The notes: generated by a model not told the origin, from the letters alone. 64,000 bases of DNA from DATHTC01 sp035456465 (GCA_035456465.1 DATIDD010000063.1:1-64000); one strand, 5' to 3'; positions 6,872 to 15,217 are shown, counted from the first letter of the stretch. Translations and numbers: made by a program.

Positions 6872-8452
6872 TCATTCCCACTCGATCGTGCTCGGCGGCT
6901 TGCTGCTGATGTCGAGCGCGACGCGGTTGACCTCGGGGATCTCGTTGATGATCCGGCTCGAGATCGTCTCGAGCACGTCGTAGGGCAGGCGCGCCCAGTC
7001 GGCGGTCATCGCGTCCTCGCTCGTGACGGCGCGGATCACGATCGGGTACGCGTACGTCCGCTCGTCCCCCTGGACGCCGACCGAGCGGATCGCCGGCAGG
7101 ACCGCGAACGACTGCCAGAGCTTCCGGTACCAGCCGGCGCGCCGGATCTCCTCCTGGAGGATCGCGTCGGCCTGCCGGAGCACGGCGAGCCGGTCCTCCG
7201 TGACCTCTCCGATGATCCGGATCGCGAGGCCTGGCCCCGGGAACGGCTGGCGCCACACCATCCGCTCCGGCATCCCCAGCTCCTCGCCGACGCGGCGAAC
7301 CTCGTCCTTGAACAGGAGCCGCAGCGGCTCGACCAGCTGCATCCGCATGTCGGCGGGGAGGCCGCCGACGTTGTGGTGGCTCTTGATCTTGGCCGCGACG
7401 CCCTCCGTCCCGCCCGACTCGATCACGTCCGAGTACAGCGTCCCCTGCACGAGGTAGCGGACGTCGCCGAGCCTCCGTGCCTCCTCCTCGAACACGCGGA
7501 TGAACTCCTCGCCGATGCGCCGCCGCTTCTCCTCGGGGTCGTCGACCCCCGCGAGGCGGGCGAGGAAGCGCTCCTGCGCCTGGACATGCACGAGGGGCAC
7601 GTGGAAGTGGCCGTCGAACGTCTCCACCACCTGCTCCGCCTCGCCCTGCCGAAGGAAGCCGTGGTCGACGAACACGCAGGTGAGCTGGTCGCCGACGGCC
7701 TTGTGGACGAGCAGGGCGGCGACCGCGGAGTCGACGCCGCCAGAGAGCGCGCAGAGCACGCGCTCCGAGCCGACCTGCGCGCGGATCCGCTCGACCTGCT
7801 CCTCGATCACCGCGGCGGGCGTCCACGCCGGCGGCGCGCCCGCGACCTCGTAGAGGAAGTTCTTCAGCAGGTCCTGCCCGTGCGGCGTGTGCACGACCTC
7901 GGGGTGGAACTGGACGCCGTAGAGGCGTCGCTCGCCGTGCTCGAACGCGGCGACCGGCGTCGAGGGGGAGCCCGCCGTGACCCGCGCTCCCTCCGGCGCG
8001 GCGACGACGGAGTCGCGGTGGCTCATCCACACGGTCTGGTCGTCGGGGAGGCCGGCGAACAGCTCGCTCTCCTCGGCGTGCAGCTCGGTCTTGCCGAACT
8101 CGGACACGCCGGTGCGGTCGACGCGGCCCCCGCCCTCCAGGGCGATCAGCTGCATCCCGTAGCAGATCCCGAGCGTCGGGATCCCGAGGTCGAGGATCGC
8201 CGGGTCGATCCGCGGGGCGCCCTGCGCGTAGACGGAGGCCGGGCCGCCGGAGAGGACGAGCGCGTGCGGGTTGCGGCGCGCGATCTGCTCGGCGCTCAGC
8301 GTGTGCGGGACGAGCTCGGAGTAGACGCGCGCCTCGCGGACACGGCGGGCGATCAGCTGCGAGTACTGGCCGCCGAGGTCGACGACGAGGACGGGGCGCT
8401 CCTCCGGCGACGGCCCGGGCAGGCTGACGACCTCAGCTGCCGCCCCGGTAAT
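6872..8452 (-). CDS. guaA: GMP synthase (glutamine-hydrolysing)
   Basis: Converts XMP to GMP using glutamine and ATP. The N-terminal class I amidotransferase carries the catalytic cysteine in GICYGMQ and the His-Glu pair in GVQFHPEV. The ATP pyrophosphatase domain carries the P-loop SGGVDSAVAA, and the C-terminal dimerisation domain ends in KPPSTIEWE. No ATG, GTG or TTG is available between the guaB coding region and the amidotransferase core. AAGGAGG inside the end of guaB is followed, six bases on, by ATT (8450-8452), giving 526 residues and a 20-base overlap with guaB. CTG at 8420-8422 is the alternative (516 residues). Confidence 0.93.
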   Translation of the reverse strand: MTGAAAEVVSLPGPSPEERPVLVVDLGGQYSQLIARRVREARVYSELVPHTLSAEQIARRNPHALVLSGGPASVYAQGAPRIDPAILDLGIPTLGICYGMQLIALEGGGRVDRTGVSEFGKTELHAEESELFAGLPDDQTVWMSHRDSVVAAPEGARVTAGSPSTPVAAFEHGERRLYGVQFHPEVVHTPHGQDLLKNFLYEVAGAPPAWTPAAVIEEQVERIRAQVGSERVLCALSGGVDSAVAALLVHKAVGDQLTCVFVDHGFLRQGEAEQVVETFDGHFHVPLVHVQAQERFLARLAGVDDPEEKRRRIGEEFIRVFEEEARRLGDVRYLVQGTLYSDVIESGGTEGVAAKIKSHHNVGGLPADMRMQLVEPLRLLFKDEVRRVGEELGMPERMVWRQPFPGPGLAIRIIGEVTEDRLAVLRQADAILQEEIRRAGWYRKLWQSFAVLPAIRSVGVQGDERTYAYPIVIRAVTSEDAMTADWARLPYDVLETISSRIINEIPEVNRVALDISSKPPSTIEWE

Positions 8453-9950
8453 TGGGCGCCTCCTTCGTGATCGTGACGTCGTGCGGGTGGCTCTCGCGGA
8501 GGCCCGCGCCGGTGATGCGGACGAACTGGGCCTCCTTCAGCGCCGCCAGGTGCGCGGCGCCGCAGTAGCCCATCGCCTGGCGGACGCCGCCGACGAGCTG
8601 GTAGAGGATCGGCGCGACGGGGCCCTTGTAGGCGACGCGGCCCTCGATCCCCTCCGGCACGAGCTTGTCCACGTCCTCCACGTCACCCTGGAAGTACCGG
8701 TCCTTCGAGAACGACCGCGCGCGCATCGCGCCGAGCGAGCCCATCCCGCGGTACTCCTTGAAGCGCTCGCCCTGCAGCACGATCACGTCCCCGGGGGACT
8801 CGTCGGTGCCGGCGAGCATCGAGCCGAGCATGACCGCGTCCGCCCCGGCCGCCAGTGCCTTGGCCACGTCGCCGGAGGAGGTGATCCCGCCGTCCGCGAT
8901 CACCGGCACGCCGTGCGGCGCCGCCGCGCGGGCGACGTCGTGCACCGCCGTGATCTGCGGCACGCCGACGCCGGCGACGACACGGGTCGTGCAGATCGAG
9001 CCGGGGCCGATCCCGACCTTGAGCCCGTCCGCGCCCGCGTCGATCAGCGCCTCGGCCGCCTCGGCCGTGGCGATGTTCCCCGCCACGACCTCGACCTCGA
9101 GGCTCGACGCGAGCCGCCGCACCATCTCGACGACACCCGCCGAGTGGCCGTGCGCCGTGTCGACGACGAGCACGTCGACCTCCGCCTCCGCGAGCGCCTC
9201 GGCACGCTCGACCGCGTCGGAGCCGACGCCGACCGCAGCGCCGACGCGGAGGCGTCCCTGCTCGTCCTTCGCGGCGCGCGGGTAGTCGATCCGCTTCTGG
9301 ATGTCCTTGACGGTGATCAGCCCGCGCAGGCGGCCGTCGGCGTCGACCACCGGCAGCTTCTCGACCTTGTGCCGGTGGAGGATCTCCTCGGCCTGCTCGA
9401 TCGTGGTGCCGACGGGCGCAGTGATCAGGTTCCGCGAGGTCATCAGCGCGGACACGGGCTGCGCCGTGTCGGTCTCGAAGCGCAGGTCGCGGTTGGTGAG
9501 GATCCCGACGAGCACGCCGCCCTCGTCCGTGATCGGGACGCCCGAGACGCGGTACTCGCGCATGAGCGCGAGCGCGTCGGCGACGGCGGCGTCGGGCGGG
9601 AGCGTCAGCGGCTCGACGATCATCCCGGCCTCGGAGCGCTTCACCTTGTCGACCTCGGCGACCTGGTCGGCGATCGACAGGTTCCGGTGGACGATCCCGA
9701 GCCCTCCCTCCCGGGCGAGCGCGATCGCGAGCCGGGCCTCGGTGACGGTGTCCATCGCGGCCGACACGATCGGGATCGCGAGCTCCACGTCGCGCGTGAC
9801 GCGGGTCCGCGTCGAGACGTCGTTGGGGAGCACGTGCGAGTCGGCCGGCACGAGCAGCACGTCGTCGAAGGTGAGGCCCTCCTTCGCGAACTTCCGCTCG
9901 AGGAGGAGAAGGCGCTCGAGCTCTGCGCGTCCGACCTGCAGCTCCGTCAA
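8433..9950 (-). CDS. guaB: Inosine-5'-monophosphate dehydrogenase
   Basis: Oxidises IMP to XMP with NAD+, the committed step to GMP, and is followed directly by guaA. The catalytic cysteine loop is GIGPGSICTTR, the N-terminal barrel starts GLTFDDVLLVPADS, and the two CBS domains lie at about 90-210 (VSGVPITDEGGVLVG and EKLPVVDADGRLRGLIT). The flap region has EGIEGRVAYKGP. I choose the TTG start at 9950 (505 residues) because TACCCT lies seven bases before it; a GTG at 10010 would add 20 unconserved residues and abut the repeat element. Confidence 0.95.
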   Translation of the reverse strand: MTELQVGRAELERLLLLERKFAKEGLTFDDVLLVPADSHVLPNDVSTRTRVTRDVELAIPIVSAAMDTVTEARLAIALAREGGLGIVHRNLSIADQVAEVDKVKRSEAGMIVEPLTLPPDAAVADALALMREYRVSGVPITDEGGVLVGILTNRDLRFETDTAQPVSALMTSRNLITAPVGTTIEQAEEILHRHKVEKLPVVDADGRLRGLITVKDIQKRIDYPRAAKDEQGRLRVGAAVGVGSDAVERAEALAEAEVDVLVVDTAHGHSAGVVEMVRRLASSLEVEVVAGNIATAEAAEALIDAGADGLKVGIGPGSICTTRVVAGVGVPQITAVHDVARAAAPHGVPVIADGGITSSGDVAKALAAGADAVMLGSMLAGTDESPGDVIVLQGERFKEYRGMGSLGAMRARSFSKDRYFQGDVEDVDKLVPEGIEGRVAYKGPVAPILYQLVGGVRQAMGYCGAAHLAALKEAQFVRITGAGLRESHPHDVTITKEAPNYRGGS

Positions 9951-9957
9951 GGAGCGC

Positions 9958-9963
9958 AGGGTA
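9958..9963 (-). promoter_or_regulatory. Leaderless -10 element for guaB
   Basis: TACCCT is seven bases upstream of the TTG start at 9950. dacA uses the same hexamer with eight-base spacing (12141-12146). Confidence 0.55.
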
Positions 9964-10013
9964 ACAGCGTGTCCGGCGGGCGCCGCGGAGGCCTGTGGAG
10001 GGACCGGCACGCT

Positions 10014-10064
10014 CTCGACACGGTGCGGCCATGTCCGGGGACAGTCCCAGGGACTGTCCCCGGA
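10014..10064. repeat. REP-like palindromic element, copy 1
   Basis: The core (10034-10064) has 15-base arms, TCCGGGGACAGTCCC and its complement, around a single central A. The preceding bases CTCGACACGGTGCGGCC also match the copy at 19518-19565, where the whole element is inverted. It separates guaB from pfkB, ending six bases from the pfkB stop codon. GGGGACAGTCCC palindromes are a known REP type in other bacteria, often mobilised by REP-associated tyrosine transposases; none is in this window. Confidence 0.8.
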
Positions 10065-10069
10065 CGGTG

Positions 10070-11023
10070 CTACGCGTTGACGGAGGCGAGCTCCTCGACC
10101 CGGACGCTCATTGCCTGGCGCCCCACCTCGCGCGGGTCGAAGCGCCCCGCGCCGACCTCGAGCGTCGAGGCCGCCCCGGCGGCGACCGCGGTCCGCAGGG
10201 CGTCCTCGAGCGGACGGCCGTCGAGCCGCGCGGCGAGGAAGCCGGCGAGGAGCACGTCGCCGGCGCCGACCGCGGACACCGGCTCGAGCCGCGCCGCGTG
10301 CGCGTGCAAGCGGCGCACGGTCCGGTCCTCCCGCAGCAGCGCGAAGCAGCCGTCGTCGCGCGTGATCAGGACGTTGCGCGGGCCGAGCTCGGCGACCGCG
10401 TCGAGGGCCATCGCGAAGTCCTCGTCATCGCTGAACTCCTGGCCGACGAGCGCCTCCGCCTCGACGACGTTCGGCGAGACCAGATGCGGCTCCGCCTCGG
10501 CCCCGAGTCGCAGCGGCATCCCCTCCGAGTCGAGGACCGTCTGCACCCCTCGGCGGTTGAGCTCGCGGATCGCCTCGCCGTAGAACCCGTCGTCGACGCC
10601 CCGCGGCAGCGAGCCTGCGAAGACGACGGCGTCGGCGCCGCGCGACAGATACCGAAGCTTCGCGAGGAGCATCTCCAGCTCCTCGGGCGAGACGTGAGGG
10701 CCCCACTCGTTGATCTCGGTGTAGGTGCCGGTGGTCGGGTCGACGACCGCGGTGGAGGTCCGGGACTCGTCGGCGATGCGGACGAAGTCGTTGAGGATCG
10801 CCTCGGCGGTCAGCTCCTCGACGATGCGCGTGCCGGTGCGGCCGCCGGCGAGGCCGGTCGCGACGACCGGGACCTCGAGCTGCTTCAGCGCCCGCGCGAC
10901 GTTGATCCCCTTGCCGCCGGCGAGGGTCATCCCCTGGCTCGCGCGATGGCGATGCCCGAGCTGCGCGTTCGGCACCGTCAGCGTGCGGTCGACGGCGGCG
11001 TTCAGCGTGACCGTGACGATCAC
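10070..11023 (-). CDS. PfkB-family sugar kinase, 1-phosphofructokinase type
   Basis: Ribokinase-fold kinase of 317 residues. It opens with VTVTLNAAVDRTLTV, typical of the FruK/LacC branch (1-phosphofructokinase or tagatose-6-phosphate kinase). The substrate-binding motif AGGKGINVARAL is at about 38-49, and the ATP/anion-hole motif SAVGAGDVLLAGFL carries the catalytic Asp. No fructose PTS genes are adjacent, so the phosphosugar is uncertain. The GTG start overlaps the dacA stop in GTGA, so it is translationally coupled to dacA. Confidence 0.85.
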   Translation of the reverse strand: MIVTVTLNAAVDRTLTVPNAQLGHRHRASQGMTLAGGKGINVARALKQLEVPVVATGLAGGRTGTRIVEELTAEAILNDFVRIADESRTSTAVVDPTTGTYTEINEWGPHVSPEELEMLLAKLRYLSRGADAVVFAGSLPRGVDDGFYGEAIRELNRRGVQTVLDSEGMPLRLGAEAEPHLVSPNVVEAEALVGQEFSDDEDFAMALDAVAELGPRNVLITRDDGCFALLREDRTVRRLHAHAARLEPVSAVGAGDVLLAGFLAARLDGRPLEDALRTAVAAGAASTLEVGAGRFDPREVGRQAMSVRVEELASVNA

Positions 11024-12132
11024 GAGAAGAGCCCCGCCACGTTCTCGAGCGTCCGGGTGGCGTACCAGCGCACGCGTCCGGCCACGCCCGGCTTCTGGAC
11101 GGTCACGGCGGCGACGAGCGGCCGGGTCGCGAGCAGCTCGCGGCCGCGGTAGACGCGCACCTCGCCGACGGGCCGCCCACGTTGGACGGGGAGCTCGAGC
11201 GCGCTCGGCGCGACGACGCGCTCGACCAGCGGCCTGCCGACGCGGACGACGCGCGTCGCGCCCGCGGCGGCGACCAGCGGCACCGCAGCTTTCCCGTAGG
11301 GGAGCGCCGCGCGCGCGTAGACCTTCCCCTCTTGGACGAGCGGGACGACGCGGTACTGAGCGAGCCCCCACGAGAGCAGCTCGGCGAGGTCGTCGTTCCG
11401 CGACGAGCGCGTCGGCGCGCCGAGGATCGTCGCGTAGACGGTCAGGCCGCGACCGCGGGCGGCGGCGACCTCCGACCAGCCGGCAGCGGCGGTGTGGCCC
11501 GTCTTCACGCCCAGCAGGCCGGGAAAGCGCCCGAGCAGATCGTTCCAGGTGGAGAGCGTTCGCCCCGCCGCCCGGGCGCTGCGCCGGCCGACCGTCTCGC
11601 GGATGGTGGGATCGCGCATCGCCACACGTGCGAGCTTCGTCACGTCACGGGCGCTCGAGACGTGACCGGCGACGTCGAGCCCGTCGGGCCGGACGAAGTG
11701 CGTGTCGCGAAGCTCGAGCCGGGCCGCCTTCCGGTTCATCAGCGCCGCGAACGCCGGGACGCTGCCCGCGACGTGGATCGCCAGCGCGGTCGCCGCGTCG
11801 TTCGCGCTCTGGATCAGGGCCGCCTCCACGAGGTCGCGAACGGTCACGCGCTCGCCGGCGCGCAGGTCGATCGTCGACTCGCCGATCGCCGCGGAACGCC
11901 GGTCGACGGTGACGACGTCGTCGAGGTCGGCCCGCTCGAGCGCGACGAGCACGGTCATGAGCTTCGTGATCGACGCGATCGGGACGCGGTCGTCGGGCTC
12001 GTGCGCGAGCAGCACCTCGCCGGTCGTCCCGTTCTGGACGAACCACGCGCGCGCGTCGACGTCGGGGCCGGCGGCGGATGCAGGGGCGGCGAGGAGCAGG
12101 GCCGCGAGCAGGGCGACGAGGCTGAGCCTCAC
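11020..12132 (-). CDS. dacA: D-alanyl-D-alanine carboxypeptidase (PBP5/6 family)
   Basis: Penicillin-binding peptidase S11 that trims the terminal D-Ala from peptidoglycan stem peptides outside the membrane. The 370-residue protein has a signal peptide (1-21, ending PASAAGP). The three active-site motifs are present: SITK (SxxK, about 54-57), SAN (in IQSANDAATAL), and KTG (in GVKTGHTAAAGW). A C-terminal beta-domain follows, but no clear membrane-anchoring amphipathic helix is seen. GTG start with a leaderless-type -10. Confidence 0.94.
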   Translation of the reverse strand: MRLSLVALLAALLLAAPASAAGPDVDARAWFVQNGTTGEVLLAHEPDDRVPIASITKLMTVLVALERADLDDVVTVDRRSAAIGESTIDLRAGERVTVRDLVEAALIQSANDAATALAIHVAGSVPAFAALMNRKAARLELRDTHFVRPDGLDVAGHVSSARDVTKLARVAMRDPTIRETVGRRSARAAGRTLSTWNDLLGRFPGLLGVKTGHTAAAGWSEVAAARGRGLTVYATILGAPTRSSRNDDLAELLSWGLAQYRVVPLVQEGKVYARAALPYGKAAVPLVAAAGATRVVRVGRPLVERVVAPSALELPVQRGRPVGEVRVYRGRELLATRPLVAAVTVQKPGVAGRVRWYATRTLENVAGLFS

Positions 12133-12140
12133 GTGGGCAG

Positions 12141-12146
12141 AGGGTA
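12141..12146 (-). promoter_or_regulatory. Leaderless -10 element for dacA-pfkB
   Basis: TACCCT lies eight bases before the dacA GTG, with no Shine-Dalgarno sequence. Confidence 0.55.
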
Positions 12147-12191
12147 CTCCACCGCGGGCCGAGCCCGGGAGGCGCCCACGCGATGGCGGCC

Positions 12192-12251
12192 GGCGGCGCG
12201 AGGCGGCGGCGGAGCCGAGCCCTGCTCGGCGGGAGCCGGCGCCGGCCGAGG
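12192..12251. repeat. Intergenic repeat family A, copy 3
   Basis: The arms match those at 30-90 and 185-245, but the stem is GCCGAGC/GCTCGGC (12214-12220/12224-12230, loop CCT) instead of GCCCGGC/GCCGGGC. Both stem sides have changed together, so pairing is kept. It lies three bases beyond the lysM stop codon, in the same orientation relative to the upstream gene as copy 2 after rpsI. Confidence 0.75.
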
Positions 12252-12253
12252 CG

Positions 12254-12601
12254 TCAGGGAACCCGCAGCGCCTGGCCGATCTGGAGATTCGTCGGGTCGA
12301 CGTCCGGGTTGAGCGTCAGGAGCTCCTCCACCGACGTCCCGAACTGCTCGGCGATCGTCTCGAGGGTGTCGCCGGACTGGATCACGTAGGTCGACGCCGC
12401 CGGGGCGGTCGTCGTCGCCGGCGCGGTCGTCGTCGCCGGTGCCGTCGTCTCGGCCTGCGCCGTCGTCGCGGCCGCCGGCGTCGTCGCCGCCGGCTCCTGG
12501 TCGGCGGAGATCGCCGAGCGGACGAGCAGCACGAGGACGGTCGCCGCGAGCAGGAAGGCCGCCGGCGCCGCGAGCCGCGCGAGCTGCCGGCGGTCGCTCA
12601 C
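12254..12601 (-). CDS. Small LysM-domain membrane-anchored protein
   Basis: A 115-residue protein with a short basic N-terminus, one membrane segment (about 9-30), a Thr/Ala/Pro-rich linker (about 38-68) and a single C-terminal LysM domain (about 71-113: YVIQSGDTLETIAEQFGTSV then LNPDVDPTNLQIGQALRVP). LysM binds N-acetylglucosamine in peptidoglycan, so it probably tethers to the wall from the membrane. There is no catalytic domain. The GTG start overlaps the pyrF stop as GTGA, an odd but tight coupling. Confidence 0.88.
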   Translation of the reverse strand: MSDRRQLARLAAPAAFLLAATVLVLLVRSAISADQEPAATTPAAATTAQAETTAPATTTAPATTTAPAASTYVIQSGDTLETIAEQFGTSVEELLTLNPDVDPTNLQIGQALRVP

Positions 12602-13500
12602 CAGCCGGCGACGGCCCACACCTCGCGCGCGAGCCGCGCGGCCTCGACACCGGCGGCGTGCCGCCAGTCCTCGTCGCCGGTCGCGCGCGCGGCGTACATC
12701 ACCGAGCGCGACACGGTCACGAGCGCGCTGGCCGGGCCGCTCGTGAACGCGCGGGCGACGTCGGCCGGCGTGGCCCCCTGGGCGCCGACGCCGGGCAGGA
12801 GGAGGATCGCCTGCGGCATCAGCCGTCGGGCCTCCCCGACCGCCCGCGGGTGGGTCGCGCCGACGACGGCGCCGACGCTCGAGAGGCCCCGCTCGCCGAC
12901 GAGGTCCTCGCCCCAGTCCTTCACGAGCGCCGCCACCTGGTGCCAGAGCGGCCGACCGTCGGAGAGGGTCAAGTCCTGCACGTCGGCGCCGCCGGCGTTC
13001 GACGTCTTGACCAGGCAGAAGATCCCACCCCCGCTCCGCCGGCACGCCTGGAGGAACGGCTCGACCGCGTCCGACCCCAGGTACGGGTTCACGGTGAGCG
13101 CGTCGGCGAGGCCCGACTCGAGGTAGGCGGCCGCGTACGCGCGCGCCGTGGAGCCGATGTCGCCGCGCTTGCCGTCCGCGACGACGAGCAGGCCGGCGCG
13201 GCGCGCGTAGCCGCACACGTCCTCGAAGGCGCGCATGCCCTCGGCGCCGAGCGCCTCGAAGAATGCGAGTTGCGGCTTGACCGCGACGACGTGGGGCGCG
13301 ACGGCGTCGACGAGCCCGCAGCAGAAGCGCGCGTACGAGCCCGCCACGTCGGGATCCCCGCGGAGCTCGACGGGGAGGAGCTCTGCGCGCGGGTCGAGCC
13401 CGACGACGAGCTGCGACCGCTTGCGCTCGACGGCGGCCGCGAGGCGGTCGGCGAAGGCGACGGTGGCGGAGGTCGACTGGGCCTCGACGTGCTGCGCCAT
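12598..13500 (-). CDS. pyrF: Orotidine-5'-phosphate decarboxylase (type 2)
   Basis: Last step of UMP synthesis, decarboxylating OMP. At 300 residues it is the longer type 2 form found in mycobacteria and myxobacteria. The catalytic Lys/Asp motif is VADGKRGDIGSTA, with VGLDPR near the N-terminus and LLLPGVGAQGATP in the phosphate-binding end. pyrE lies 2 kb upstream on the same strand but in another transcription unit. A TAGATT hexamer lies nine bases before the ATG. Confidence 0.94.
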   Translation of the reverse strand: MAQHVEAQSTSATVAFADRLAAAVERKRSQLVVGLDPRAELLPVELRGDPDVAGSYARFCCGLVDAVAPHVVAVKPQLAFFEALGAEGMRAFEDVCGYARRAGLLVVADGKRGDIGSTARAYAAAYLESGLADALTVNPYLGSDAVEPFLQACRRSGGGIFCLVKTSNAGGADVQDLTLSDGRPLWHQVAALVKDWGEDLVGERGLSSVGAVVGATHPRAVGEARRLMPQAILLLPGVGAQGATPADVARAFTSGPASALVTVSRSVMYAARATGDEDWRHAAGVEAARLAREVWAVAGW

Positions 13501-13509
13501 CTCGGCCCC

Positions 13510-13515
13510 AATCTA
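13510..13515 (-). promoter_or_regulatory. Possible -10 element for pyrF
   Basis: TAGATT lies nine bases before the ATG, slightly farther than the other leaderless elements. The leader, if any, would be two or three bases. Confidence 0.45.
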
Positions 13516-13523
13516 ACGCGACG

Positions 13524-15170
13524 TCAGGCTGCCACCCGTGCGACCTGCGCGAACGGGAGCACGCGGAGCTCCGGAGGCGGGCGGCGGAGGAACTGCGCGA
13601 CGAGGAGCAGCTCGGCGCCATCCTCGGGCGGCAGCTCCGCCCGGGTGGCCTCGTTGACCCCCGCCTCGAGCTCCAGCCGCGCGCCGGCGCCCGGCGGCAG
13701 CGTCCGCACGGCCGCGACGCGGCCCTCGCGCACGAAGAAGGCACGCGTGAAGCCGTCCTGCGCGGCGGGGACGAGGAGGACGGCGCTCGTCCGCCGCAGC
13801 CGCTCGAGCGTCCGCACGCGGCGAAGCACCGCCTCGAGCGCAGCCAGCCGGTCGCGGTGGCGCGCGGCGTCCTCGAAGCGAAGGTCGTGCGAGAGCCGGG
13901 CCACGCGCGCCCGCGCCGAGGCCAGCGCCTCCTCGGGGGAGTCGTGCTCGCCGAGCGCGCGCGCGGCCAGCCGCGCCTGCGTTCTCGCGTGGACCGGGCC
14001 GAGCACGGGCGTGTCGGCCGGGAGCTTCAGGCGCGCGAGATCCTCGCTGACGACCCAGGAGCGGCCGCGGCGCCGCAGGTAGACGCCGCCGCGCTTCCCC
14101 CGCGCGTTCGCCGGCGGGCGCAGCTCACGGATCAGCCGCAACTCCTCGAGCGCGGCCTCGAGCTCGGACCCGAGCACGCGCCACTCGATCCGCTCCACCG
14201 CCGCGAGCGCGGCCTCGACCGCCGGCCGCTGACGGTCGCTGCGGAAGTACGAGCGCAGGCGCGCCCGGAGGTCGCGCGCCCTCCCCACGTAGAGGACGAC
14301 CTCGTTCGCGTCGCGGAAGAGGTAGACGCCGGGGCGCGGCGGTGCACCGTGCACGAGCGAGCGCTTCGCGTACACGCGACGTGCACGCGGCGCCGACAGA
14401 TCGGCGAGCTCGGCGACCGTCCGCGCCCCGCGCTCCTGCGCCAGCCCGATGAGGCCGAGCAGCACCTCCGCCGTCGCCTGCGCGTCCGGGAGCGCCCGGT
14501 GGCACGGCTGCACCGACGTCCCGAAGAACCATGCGAGCGAGGCGAGCCCGAAGCGCGACACGCGGCCCTCGAGCAGCCGCCGAGCGAGCGACACCGTGTC
14601 CACGACCGGCCCGGCGAGCCGCCGCCCCGTCAGCCGACCCACTTCGCGGTCGAGGAACGCGAGGTCGAAGCGCGCGTTGTGTGCGACGAGCACCGCGTCG
14701 CCGGCGAAGTCGAGGAACCGACGGACCGCCCACTCGGCGCTCGGCGCGGCCCGCAGCTCGGCGTCGCGGATCCCGGTGAGGCTCGAGACGGCGACGGGGA
14801 GCCGCCCGCCGGGGTTCACGAACGTCTGGAGGTCGCCGTCGAGCTCGAGCGCCCGGACGCGGACGGCACCGAGCTCGCAGATCCGGGAGCGCTCGGGCGA
14901 GAGGCCGGTCGTCTCGAGGTCGACGACGGCGAACACGGCGTCCTCCAGCAGCAGGTCCGACCCCGGCGGCGATGCGAGCGCGACCGCGCCGCCCCGCCAT
15001 GCCAGGCGGGCGTCGCCCGAGACGACGTCGTCGAGGAGCTCCCGGGCAAGGCCTGCAGGCGCCGAGGCGAGCGCGAACAGCCGGCGCGCGGCCTCCTCGG
15101 CCGCGACGGGCGCGCGACGCTCCTCGACGAGCTCGACGAGACGGTCGGCCGAGTCGAACGCGAGCTGCAC
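13524..15170 (-). CDS. DnaQ-like exonuclease fused to UvrC/Cho-like GIY-YIG nuclease
   Basis: DNA-repair nuclease of 548 residues. Residues 78-240 are a DEDDh 3'-5' exonuclease with D84 and E86 in VVDLETTGL, D169 in AHNARFDL, and H224/D229 in CHRALPDA. Residues 275-355 are a GIY-YIG domain (PGVYLFRDANEVVLYVGRA), as in the UvrC N-terminus and E. coli Cho. A UVR-like helical segment (about 418-455) follows. The UvrC EndoV-like and HhH parts are absent. This fusion is known in mycobacteria and other actinobacteria. A perfect LexA box and a -10 lie directly upstream of the GTG start, so DNA-damage induction is likely. Confidence 0.9.
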   Translation of the reverse strand: MQLAFDSADRLVELVEERRAPVAAEEAARRLFALASAPAGLARELLDDVVSGDARLAWRGGAVALASPPGSDLLLEDAVFAVVDLETTGLSPERSRICELGAVRVRALELDGDLQTFVNPGGRLPVAVSSLTGIRDAELRAAPSAEWAVRRFLDFAGDAVLVAHNARFDLAFLDREVGRLTGRRLAGPVVDTVSLARRLLEGRVSRFGLASLAWFFGTSVQPCHRALPDAQATAEVLLGLIGLAQERGARTVAELADLSAPRARRVYAKRSLVHGAPPRPGVYLFRDANEVVLYVGRARDLRARLRSYFRSDRQRPAVEAALAAVERIEWRVLGSELEAALEELRLIRELRPPANARGKRGGVYLRRRGRSWVVSEDLARLKLPADTPVLGPVHARTQARLAARALGEHDSPEEALASARARVARLSHDLRFEDAARHRDRLAALEAVLRRVRTLERLRRTSAVLLVPAAQDGFTRAFFVREGRVAAVRTLPPGAGARLELEAGVNEATRAELPPEDGAELLLVAQFLRRPPPELRVLPFAQVARVAA

Positions 15171-15177
15171 AGGCCGA

Positions 15178-15183
15178 AGCGTA
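15178..15183 (-). promoter_or_regulatory. Leaderless -10 element for the DnaQ/GIY-YIG gene
   Basis: TACGCT lies seven bases before the GTG start. The LexA box begins two bases upstream of it, filling the spacer between -10 and -35, where bound LexA would block RNA polymerase. Confidence 0.65.
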
Positions 15184-15185
15184 TG

Positions 15186-15199
15186 CGAACATGTGTTCG
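15186..15199. promoter_or_regulatory. LexA (SOS) box
   Basis: CGAACATGTGTTCG matches the Gram-positive LexA consensus CGAACRNRYGTTYG at every defined position. It is 15 bases upstream of the GTG of the DnaQ/GIY-YIG nuclease gene. hup ends on the other side and transcribes toward the box, so the target is the nuclease gene. Confidence 0.9.
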
Positions 15200-15217
15200 T
15201 ATGACAAGGCGGAAAGA

